Below are positions 43,588 to 50,226 of a stretch of DNA of 50,226 nt, piece by piece (within the stretch, counting starts at the first letter, position 1; each line of letters starts with the position of its first letter). The DNA comes from Burkholderia sp. 4M9327F10 (GTDB lineage: Bacteria > Pseudomonadota > Gammaproteobacteria > Burkholderiales > Burkholderiaceae): positions 1-50,226 of the forward strand of contig NZ_SCNV01000064.1 of NCBI RefSeq assembly GCF_005503145.1, written 5' to 3'. The notes below the pieces were generated by a model that was not told the DNA's origin, made no database searches, and saw nothing but the letters and a program-made list of their open reading frames with translations. The position numbers were made by a program, and so were the translations under genes.

Positions 43588-43792
43588 AATTGCGCCCCAG
43601 TGTATGGATGTCAATGCGCCGGGAAAACTGATGGGTTGAGCCGGCAAAGCCGAACATTCTAGCTTGCCGGAGATGACCCATATACTGGGATGAACCCGTG
43701 GCGCAGGATTTGGCTCAATGGGCGCGCCGTTTTTGCACTCAGCGCCGGCGGCATGGCGTTGGTCATCGAGTCATGATTGAACGAGGTGCGCT

Positions 43793-44404
43793 TTTTGCCT
43801 GCGGCGCCTTGATGTTTGGTTGGTGTTCTTACGGTGTTGGCCTTTCCTTGTTTTGCTTCTGGTCTATTAGCGTTGCCCCTGTGCGGGGCTGCACTTACTT
43901 TCTTTGCCGCCGCAAAGAAAGTAAGCAAAGAAAGCGGGCTTCCAACCGCTAGCCTTTAGGTGTCCATCACTTGTGGGAACACGAAGTGGTCCGAGACGAG
44001 ACCCGCCCTCGCGCCACCCACCTTAGTGACAAAGCACTCATCCGTTCCAGCGTCGCGCTTCGCGCCCCGCCGAAGGGCACAACCGTGGTGGGAGGGCGCA
44101 CGCACCACCCTGGTGGACCCGACCGGTGACGCACGAAGTGCGGAAGCGGGATGAATGACTGCTGTGTCACTAACGGGGAAAACGCGAGGGAGGGTCTCGT
44201 CTTGGGCCGTTCCCGGTAGCGGACCGGGATGGCTCACTACAAGCTGGCGGTTGCAGCCCGCTTTCTTTGCTTACTTTCTTTGCGGCGGCAAAGAAAGTAA
44301 GTGCCGCCCCGCACAGGGGCAACGCGAATAGACCGATAACAAAACAAGGAAAGGCCAACACCGTAAGAACACCAACCAAACACCGAGGCGCCGCAGGCAA
44401 AAAA
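43793..44404. repeat. about 610-bp near-perfect inverted repeat
   Basis: The left half (from TTTTTGCCTGCGGCGCCT at 43793) is repeated in reverse complement at the right end (44404 inward). It shares the TTTGGTTGGTGTTCTTACGG and TGTTGGCCTTTCCTTGTTTT runs, the GCCCCTGTGCGGGG hairpin, the 14-bp-arm hairpin CTTACTTTCTTTGC/GCAAAGAAAGTAAG (43894-43925 and 44270-44301), and further in the GACGAGACCC and TTAGTGACA blocks. Outer arms are about 90-95 percent alike over roughly 155 bp; similarity weakens to the centre near 44100. No transposase lies inside. Probably two head-to-head copies of a dispersed non-coding element. Confidence 0.85.
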
Positions 44405-44433
44405 CCCAAAGCGCCGCGCGGGCAAAAAAACCA

Positions 44434-45675
44434 CTAACTCCCCCCTTCCGGCACTATCTGAAGCCGCGCAGCCTCCGACCCAACAATAATCCCAGCCTGC
44501 ACAAGAAACGCCCCGGCGGCAGCCATGAGACAAACCTCCACCCCCCAATGCCCACTAATCGCCGCACCCAGCAGCGCGCCAAGCGGCCGCGCGCCATAAG
44601 TCGCGGTTCCATTGATTGCCGAGACACGCCCCATCATCCCACCAGGCGTAATAGCCTGCCGCAAGGTAGTCGACCCCACCACCCAAAGAATCGGCCCCGC
44701 ACCCAGCAGAAAGAAACTTAGCATTGCCAACCAGAATGACGGCACAATCAAAGTTGCCACCATCACCACCGAAGCGAGCAGCCCGCAGAACGGACCAATC
44801 GTCAACACACGCCCGAACCTGAGCCGCTCCGCAATCGAAGGCGCCGCCAGCGCACCGCACACCATGCCAACACCATATGCACCCAACGTCACGCCCACCG
44901 CCGACGCCGTCAGCCCAAGCCGGTGCACCGCATATGGCACATACACCGCCTGCAGCATAAAAAAGCCAAGATTGAAAAACACCGCGGTGGCGATCATCGG
45001 ACGCAGCAACGCATCTCGGAGCACAAAGCGCGCGCCGTCGCGCAGTTCACGCAGGAAATGCCGCTGGCCTGTCTGCACGCGCGGTGGTTCGCGCAAGCCG
45101 GCCAGCAACGCGACGGCCAATGCCGACAAGCCTGCCGCACAACCATACGCCCAGCCCGCGCCGGTCCAGCCCACCAGCATGCCGCCCAGCGCCGGCCCCG
45201 CTGAATACGCCGCGCTGCGCGCCAGTTCGAGCCGCCCATTAGCCACCGCGAACGACTCGCGCGGCACAAGCGATGGCACCAGCGACGGCGCCGCCACGTT
45301 ATACGCGACCGTACCCGTTGCGCCGAGACAGCCGAGGGCGGCAAGCCATGGCAAGGTCAAGCCGTGCGTCACGATCAGCAGCAACACGCCCAGCATCGCA
45401 AGCACGCGCATGCCTTCTGCAAGTGCCATCAAGGTTCGACGCGAGCGGCGGTCGGCCCAGACACCGAACGGAATCGACAGCAGCAAAAACGGCAGGGTCT
45501 GTGCCGTCTGCAGCAAGCCGGTGTCATGCGCGCTCGCACCGAGCGTGAACACGGCGACGAGCGGCGCCGCCGCAAGGCTGATCTGTTCGGCGGATTGTGC
45601 AACGAGGTTCGACCACCCGAGCCGCTGAAACGCGGCCGGCAGTCTCACGGCGGAATGTGGGATTGACAGGCGCAT
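44434..45675 (-). CDS. MFS transporter, EntS/DHA3-like exporter
   Basis: A 413-residue, 12-span major facilitator. The loop 2-3 signature is FGVWADRRSRRTLMALAEGM, and the symmetrical second-half motif is LRQAITPGGMMGRVSAINGT. PSLVPSLVPRESFAVANGRL is typical of the EntS/DHA3 branch, which exports siderophores, macrolides or small drugs. The ATG at 45675 is followed by a polar lead and TM1. It lies 133 bases downstream of the MocR-type regulator gene on the same strand and may be co-regulated. Confidence 0.87.
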   Translation of the reverse strand: MRLSIPHSAVRLPAAFQRLGWSNLVAQSAEQISLAAAPLVAVFTLGASAHDTGLLQTAQTLPFLLLSIPFGVWADRRSRRTLMALAEGMRVLAMLGVLLLIVTHGLTLPWLAALGCLGATGTVAYNVAAPSLVPSLVPRESFAVANGRLELARSAAYSAGPALGGMLVGWTGAGWAYGCAAGLSALAVALLAGLREPPRVQTGQRHFLRELRDGARFVLRDALLRPMIATAVFFNLGFFMLQAVYVPYAVHRLGLTASAVGVTLGAYGVGMVCGALAAPSIAERLRFGRVLTIGPFCGLLASVVMVATLIVPSFWLAMLSFFLLGAGPILWVVGSTTLRQAITPGGMMGRVSAINGTATYGARPLGALLGAAISGHWGVEVCLMAAAGAFLVQAGIIVGSEAARLQIVPEGGS

Positions 45676-45808
45676 CGATAACCTCCTTGAAATGTAAGGT
45701 CATCGTCGCCGTTTCGGACAGGCGGTACGCTCCGCTTCTTGCTCTGTTATTGGTGTGGCTGAATGAACATCGAAATCGCCGGACAACCCAATCGCAGGCG
45801 GCAGACGC

Positions 45809-47239
45809 TCAAGGCGCGTATGACGAAGCCATGCCGCTCTCCAGCCCATGATCGAGCGTCGTGCGGATAATCGACAGCCCGCGCGTCAGCGCTTCGCACG
45901 ACGGCGCGCCAGTCATGCACACGCGGATCGCATGCGGGGCGGCGTTGCGGCCAATCACGAAGCTGTCCGCCGTCTTGACGAGCACGCCCTCCTGACGCAA
46001 TGCCGCCGCAAATTCCGCCGCACGCCAAGGTTCGGGCAGCGGCAACCACAGGTGCGAACTGGTTGCTGCATGCCGGTAGGTCACGCCCTTGAGCACCTCG
46101 CTCGCCACCTGATGCTGCGTTTCGATATGCGCGCGCTGCAAGCCGTTCAGACTCTCCATTTCGCCGTTCTCGATCCAGCGCGACACCACCTCGGCCATCA
46201 AGGGCGCCGTCATCCAGCAATCGCTGCGAATCACCGCCGCAATCTTCGAACACCAAGCGGGCGGTGCTTGCAGATAACCGACCCGCAGCCCCGGGGCGAC
46301 CGATTTCGACAAACCCGCAATCAGAAACGACTGGTCCGGCAAACGTGTGGCGAGCGGCTCGGGCGGCGTATCCAGCAGCATGGCCGGTACGAGGTCTTCG
46401 ATCAGCAGCACGCCGTGCCGTTGCAGGATCGCGGCCACGGCATCACGCCGCTCAGAGGACATGGTTGCGGTGGTCGGATTGTGGATCGTGGGCACGCAGA
46501 AGATAGCGCGCGGGTGCAGCGACTTGCAGGCCAGATCGAGCGCCGCGGGCACCAACCCCTCGGCATCGATCTCGACGCCGACCAGATGCAGCCGCAGTTG
46601 CCGCGCCAATGCAATGATCCCCGGATAGCTCACAACCTCGGCCAGCACGGTGTCGCCCGGCCGCGCGACCGCGCGCAGCACCGACGCCAGCGCGTGCTGC
46701 GCCCCTTGCGTCACCAGCACGCGCGAGGCGCTTGCCGGACTGCCGGCTCGACCGAGCCAGGCCGCGCCGGCCAGCCGATGCCGCATCGAGCCGGCCTCCG
46801 GCGCGTATTGCAGCAGTTCGGCGGCAAGCCGTTCGTCGCTGGCGATTTCGTGCAGCGTGGCGCACAGCGCGGCCGCCTCGCCGGTCGATTGAGGCACGTT
46901 CTGGCCGAGATCGATCAGCGCCGGCGCCGGTGGCATCCCGGGGCGCAGGCCACCATGCGCGCTTGTGCCCGAAGACATCTCGCGAGCGCGCGCCTGGGCC
47001 ACATAGGTGCCGTCGCCGACACGGGCATTCGCGAGCCCCTGACGCTCCAGTTCGGCATAGGCGCGGCTGATCGTGCCGGTGGTCACGTGCAGTTCGCTGG
47101 CGAGCGAGCGGTGCGGCGGCAGCTTTTCGCCGGCCGGCAGTTGGCCGTTAAGGATTGCCTGCGCGAAAGCGCGCGCAATCACCTGATATTTCGGATCGCT
47201 GCCCGCGTCGATCCTGGGCAGCCACGCGTTCATCGCCAT
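45809..47239 (-). CDS. MocR-type (GntR-aminotransferase) regulator
   Basis: A 476-residue fusion. The GntR winged helix is at about 15-80 (QVIARAFAQAILNGQLPAGE, PPHRSLASELHVTTGTISRA). A class-I aminotransferase-like PLP domain spans about 110-460, with the PLP lysine in IAGLSKSVAPGLRVGYL and VPTIHNPTTATMS. MocR proteins sense PLP or amino acid derivatives instead of catalysing transamination. ATG at 47239 has AAGGAGA upstream. It is divergent from the enolase-superfamily gene (206 bp apart) and upstream of the MFS gene. Confidence 0.9.
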   Translation of the reverse strand: MAMNAWLPRIDAGSDPKYQVIARAFAQAILNGQLPAGEKLPPHRSLASELHVTTGTISRAYAELERQGLANARVGDGTYVAQARAREMSSGTSAHGGLRPGMPPAPALIDLGQNVPQSTGEAAALCATLHEIASDERLAAELLQYAPEAGSMRHRLAGAAWLGRAGSPASASRVLVTQGAQHALASVLRAVARPGDTVLAEVVSYPGIIALARQLRLHLVGVEIDAEGLVPAALDLACKSLHPRAIFCVPTIHNPTTATMSSERRDAVAAILQRHGVLLIEDLVPAMLLDTPPEPLATRLPDQSFLIAGLSKSVAPGLRVGYLQAPPAWCSKIAAVIRSDCWMTAPLMAEVVSRWIENGEMESLNGLQRAHIETQHQVASEVLKGVTYRHAATSSHLWLPLPEPWRAAEFAAALRQEGVLVKTADSFVIGRNAAPHAIRVCMTGAPSCEALTRGLSIIRTTLDHGLESGMASSYAP

Positions 47240-47444
47240 AGTGCGACGGTCTCCTTCTTCTTGCTGGCCTATATGCCATGGGTGTCATTAACATGATACG
47301 CATTCAATCTCACGACATTGCATGCAGTCATTTACTTTAATTGAAGCGATTGAGTTGCTTGTTCGGGCTCCATAGCATGACGTCATTCCGAATTCAATCG
47401 TGCCGCCTCGATGCGGCACTGCGGCATCCACCCAGGAGCGCCCT

Positions 47445-48584
47445 ATGAGCCGTGAGACACCTCGTATCAGCCGGATCGACATCACGCATCACCAGCTTGA
47501 GCTCGATCCACCGTTCCCAGCCTCCTGGGATAGCCAGCCGCGCCGCAAATTTCCCGCCACGATCGTGCGCGTCCACGACGACGCGGGGCACGTGGGCATC
47601 GGCTCCGGCGACGTGATGTATGGCTTTGCGGACTACCAGCACCTGTTTGTCGGCACTGACCCGCTTGACCTCGCGCGTCATAGCGCCGTGCTCGACAACA
47701 TCGGCTTTCACGCCGGCCGCCCGTGGCCGCTCGATATCGCGCTATGGGACCTGGCCGGCAAGATTCGCGGCGAACCGTGCTGGAAAATGATGGGCGGCCG
47801 CAGTAACCGGATTCGCGCTTACGCGTCGAGTGGCGTGCACCGCCATCCCGAAGAGATGGCAAAAATGGCGCTGCAGGTCGCCGCACGCGGCTTCCCGGCA
47901 CTGAAGATCCGCTTTGGCCGCCCCAGCCTCGCCGACGATTTCGAGGCGCTTGCCGCTGTGCGCGCCGCCGTGGGCAACCGGCTCGAACTGATGGTGGACT
48001 GCAACCAGGGCTGGCGCATGCCGTGGGACACGGCCGCACCGTGGACGGTCAGCGAGGCGCTCGAAGTCGCCCGCGAACTGGAAAAGCAGAATGTCTACTG
48101 GATGGAAGAGCCGTTGCATCGCGGCGACTACGACGGCTACGCCGCGTTGCGCCGCAGCACGACGCTGCGCATCGCCGGCGGCGAGATGACGCGAGAGCGT
48201 TACGAGTTCGATCAGTTGCTTGCACGCGACTGCCTCGACGTGTTTCAACCCGACGTCGCCTGTTCGCTCGGCATGGAAGGGCTACGCAAGCTCGCGCAGG
48301 CGGTGGAAGCGCGCAGCAAGGTTTTCACCCCGCACACGTGGGGTAACGGCATCGGCCTCGCCGCCAATCTGCATCTGACGGCCGGCGCCGCGTCGGCGCC
48401 CTTCATCGAGTTCCCCTATGACCCGCCCGAATGGTCAATCGAGCGGCGCGACTTCATGCTGACGCAGCCGATCGACGTCGACAACGAAGGCTGGCTAACG
48501 CTGTCCGATGAGCCTGGCCTCGGTCTGACGCTCGATGAAGCCGTGCTCGCCGCCACCCAAAGTTCTCGCAGTACCTACGCCTGA
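47445..48584 (+). CDS. mandelate racemase/muconate lactonizing-family enzyme
   Basis: A 379-residue enolase-superfamily enzyme. The capping domain is ISRIDITHHQLELDPPFPAS; the barrel carries a Lys in ALKIRFGR (K-x-R rather than the common K-x-K), metal ligands Asp in MVDCNQGW, Glu in WMEEPLHRGD and Glu in IAGGEMTR, then FQPDVACSLG and the general-base His in FTPHTWGNGIG. The His suggests a dehydratase or racemase of the MR subgroup acting on a sugar acid or alpha-hydroxy/amino acid. ATG at 47445 has AGGAGCG upstream. It is followed after 46 bases by a betaine-type ABC binding protein, so a quaternary-amine substrate is possible. Confidence 0.85.
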   Translation: MSRETPRISRIDITHHQLELDPPFPASWDSQPRRKFPATIVRVHDDAGHVGIGSGDVMYGFADYQHLFVGTDPLDLARHSAVLDNIGFHAGRPWPLDIALWDLAGKIRGEPCWKMMGGRSNRIRAYASSGVHRHPEEMAKMALQVAARGFPALKIRFGRPSLADDFEALAAVRAAVGNRLELMVDCNQGWRMPWDTAAPWTVSEALEVARELEKQNVYWMEEPLHRGDYDGYAALRRSTTLRIAGGEMTRERYEFDQLLARDCLDVFQPDVACSLGMEGLRKLAQAVEARSKVFTPHTWGNGIGLAANLHLTAGAASAPFIEFPYDPPEWSIERRDFMLTQPIDVDNEGWLTLSDEPGLGLTLDEAVLAATQSSRSTYA

Positions 48585-48630
48585 CGCCCCTGCCGAGGCA
48601 CTCACTAAAGCCAATAAACGGAGACAGACA

Positions 48631-49671
48631 ATGCAGATGAAATCCTGGATGCGCGCTGCGTGCCTCACGCTCGCCGCAAGCGCCCTCTTCCCGGCTGCCG
48701 CGCACGCCGGCACCTGGTGCTCGAGCGGCAAGCCGGTGCGCTTTGCCGGCGTCACGTGGGAAAGCGGTTCGTTCACCACCGAAGTGCTGCGCTACATCGC
48801 CGAGAAAGGCTATGGCTGCAAGACCGACACCGTGCCCGGCAGCACCGCCGCCACTGAAACGGCACTGGCGCGCAACGATCTGCAGGTATGGGGCGAGCAG
48901 TGGACCGGCCGCTCGGAGATCATCGCCAAGGGCGTCGCGGACGGCCAGGTCAAGCTGATCGGCGACACCCTGCCGGGCGGCACCAACGAAGGCTGGTATG
49001 TGCCGGAATACGTCATCAAGGGCGACCCGGCGCGCGGCATCAAGCCGGTTGCGCCGAACCTGACTTCGGTCGCGGATCTGCCCAAGTACAAGGATCTCTT
49101 TGAGGATGACGAAGAACCGGGCAAGGGCCGCTTCCTGAACTGCCCGGCCGGCTGGGACTGCGAGCGCGTCAACACGCGTCTTCTGAAGGTGCTCAACCTG
49201 GACGACAGCTACACGAACTTCCGCCCCGGCACCGGTGCGGCGCTCGACGCAGCGATCTCGTCCGCCTATCAGCGCGGCAAGCCGATTCTGTTCTACTACT
49301 GGGAACCGGCTGCGTTGATGGCAAAGTACAAGTTCGTGCAACTGAAGATGCCGCCGTTCAATCAAAAATGCTGGGAGACGCTGCGCGCCGACAACAGCAC
49401 CTCGCAATGCGCCTCGTCGTATCTGGTGTCGCATCTGAAGGTCGGCGTGTCGACGCCGTTCTATCAGGCCGAGCCGGAGATGATGGCGGCTTTTGGCAAG
49501 GTCAGCTTCTCGATGGACTTCCTGAACCAGACCATCCTGCAGATGACCAGCAAGAAGATCGACGGTTCGACGATGGCCAGGCAGTTCCTCCACGACCACC
49601 CGGAAATGTGGAAGCCGTGGGTCTCCAACGACGTTGCACAGAAGGTTCAGGCCTCGCTCACGGGTGCCTGA
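48631..49671 (+). CDS. ABC substrate-binding protein, glycine betaine/proline type
   Basis: A 346-residue periplasmic binding protein (OpuAC/ProX-like). The signal peptide is AACLTLAASALFPAAAHAGT. The mature protein starts with WCSSGKPVRFAGVTWESGSF and has NDLQVWGEQWTGRSEIIAKG and ILFYYWEPAALMAKYKFVQL, aromatic-rich loops typical of the betaine cage. Six or more cysteines hint at disulfides. ATG at 48631 follows GGAGACAGAC (a second in-frame ATG lies 6 bases on). The permease gene follows after a short hairpin. The ligand is likely a betaine or choline derivative. Confidence 0.9.
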   Translation: MQMKSWMRAACLTLAASALFPAAAHAGTWCSSGKPVRFAGVTWESGSFTTEVLRYIAEKGYGCKTDTVPGSTAATETALARNDLQVWGEQWTGRSEIIAKGVADGQVKLIGDTLPGGTNEGWYVPEYVIKGDPARGIKPVAPNLTSVADLPKYKDLFEDDEEPGKGRFLNCPAGWDCERVNTRLLKVLNLDDSYTNFRPGTGAALDAAISSAYQRGKPILFYYWEPAALMAKYKFVQLKMPPFNQKCWETLRADNSTSQCASSYLVSHLKVGVSTPFYQAEPEMMAAFGKVSFSMDFLNQTILQMTSKKIDGSTMARQFLHDHPEMWKPWVSNDVAQKVQASLTGA

Positions 49672-49702
49672 TCCGCGGCGAAGTCACGACGCTTTGTGCT
49701 GA

Positions 49703-49727
49703 ACGGAAGGCGCGATGCGCCTTCCGT
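49703..49727 (+). terminator. intercistronic hairpin between binding protein and permease
   Basis: ACGGAAGGCGC (49703-49713), loop GAT, and GCGCCTTCCGT (49717-49727) form a perfect 11-bp stem followed by TT. Partial termination or 3'-end protection after a binding-protein gene is common and would give more binding protein than permease. Confidence 0.7.
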
Positions 49728-49750
49728 TTATGTGCATCGGAGGTTTGATC

Positions 49751-50226
49751 ATGCATTCGTTTTTCCTGCATCTGTCGATTGCCGACTGGGTGAACGACGT
49801 CGTCCAGTCGTTCGTCACCGCGCACGGTGACAGCTTCCACAACTTCAGCATCCTGCTGCTGCGTTATCTGCTGGTACCGCTCGAAGGCGCGCTGCGGGCC
49901 ACACCCGCGTGGCTGATCCTGCTCGCAGTGGGCGCGATCACCTGGAATGCGACGCGGCGCCTGCCCATCGCCGCCCTCTTCGTGCTGCTGCTCTACGCGA
50001 TCGGCTGCTTCGGCCTGTGGGACAAGCTCATGGAGACGCTCGCGCTGATGCTGGTGGCCACCGTGCTGTCGGTGGTGCTGGGCGTACCGCTTGGCATCTT
50101 CACCTCGCGCAGTGCATGGCTGCGGCGCATCCTGCTGCCGGTGCTCGACATCATGCAGACGCTGCCGAGCTTCGTGTACCTGATCCCGGTGCTGATGCTG
50201 TTTGGCCTCGGCAAGGTGCCGGCGAT
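49751..50226 (+). CDS. betaine/proline ABC permease, runs off window
   Basis: The first 158 residues of an OpuAB/ProW-like permease: MHSFFLHLSIADWVNDVVQS, then LRATPAWLILLAVGAITWNA, TLALMLVATVLSVVLGVPLG and ILLPVLDIMQTLPSFVYLIP, the start of the binding-protein-dependent permease domain. At least four membrane spans are seen. Partner of the binding protein upstream; the ATPase gene should follow beyond the window. Confidence 0.88.
   Translation, partial: MHSFFLHLSIADWVNDVVQSFVTAHGDSFHNFSILLLRYLLVPLEGALRATPAWLILLAVGAITWNATRRLPIAALFVLLLYAIGCFGLWDKLMETLALMLVATVLSVVLGVPLGIFTSRSAWLRRILLPVLDIMQTLPSFVYLIPVLMLFGLGKVPA

Noticed and set aside
42049..43662. A 537-codon plus-strand frame
   Set aside because: Antisense shadow of the AroP-type permease; no ribosome site and no recognisable domain.
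45848..47296. A 482-codon plus-strand frame
   Set aside because: Antisense shadow of the MocR-type regulator, Arg/His-rich with no domain.

Overview
The window looks like accessory DNA from a Burkholderiaceae genome, most likely Paraburkholderia or Caballeronia. That assignment is inferred from the GC-rich genes, the density of LysR/AraC-regulated catabolic operons, small uptake operons such as DUF3311-MctP and betaine ABC transport, and the general look of the intergenic DNA. It reads as a mosaic of intact metabolic cassettes separated by gene debris, insertion sequences and a decaying integrative element.

Layout. 0-3.6 kb is mostly debris: a truncated DUF932 gene, a ketopantoate reductase fragment with a nonsense codon, a frameshifted carboxymuconolactone decarboxylase-like fragment and an IS3-type transposase tail. 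Two small exported proteins (one a 49-residue lipoprotein) lie among them. 3.8-6.1 kb holds a secreted protein and a DUF3311-MctP carboxylate uptake pair whose upstream side is cut by AT-rich DNA. 6.1-9 kb holds a membrane protein, an acyl/aryl-AMP ligase remnant with an amber codon, and an intact proline racemase-family gene. 10-16.5 kb holds a chemoreceptor, a leuD pseudogene, a dicarboxylate/amino-acid symporter, an IS5-family element with TAA target duplications and an XRE-cupin regulator.

16.4-22.4 kb is the most interesting part. A tyrosine recombinase overlaps a YhcG/DUF1016 nuclease by four bases (ATGA). The nuclease in turn overlaps a TIGR02391 gene by four bases, and a third small gene follows. 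The nuclease C-terminal extension and the TIGR02391 protein both carry an R-N-x-x-A-H type (HEPN-like) motif. The third gene is cut just after R-R-N-E, where I expect the same motif. This resembles a defence-type operon driven with its integrase and now decaying (a 1-base deletion, a further frameshift, and a deletion fusing it to a VOC-protein tail). A second, divergent integrase sits next to a tRNA-Leu 3'-half attachment remnant and three GGTGGTAT repeats. Two of these units recur at 40.95 kb beside a truncated AraC gene.

24-50 kb holds compact catabolic modules: aldehyde dehydrogenase / carboxymuconolactone decarboxylase-like / quinone oxidoreductase with a divergent LysR; DUF2848 / amidase / LivK-type binding protein with divergent LysR and ureidoglycolate lyase; an IS1182-family element inserted in the middle of a palindrome; SDR / alpha-beta hydrolase / epoxide hydrolase with a divergent GlxA-type AraC regulator; a DUF4410 lipoprotein; an AroP-type permease; a roughly 610-bp near-perfect inverted repeat; an MFS exporter with a MocR-type regulator; and an enolase-superfamily enzyme followed by a betaine-type ABC transporter that runs off the end of the window.
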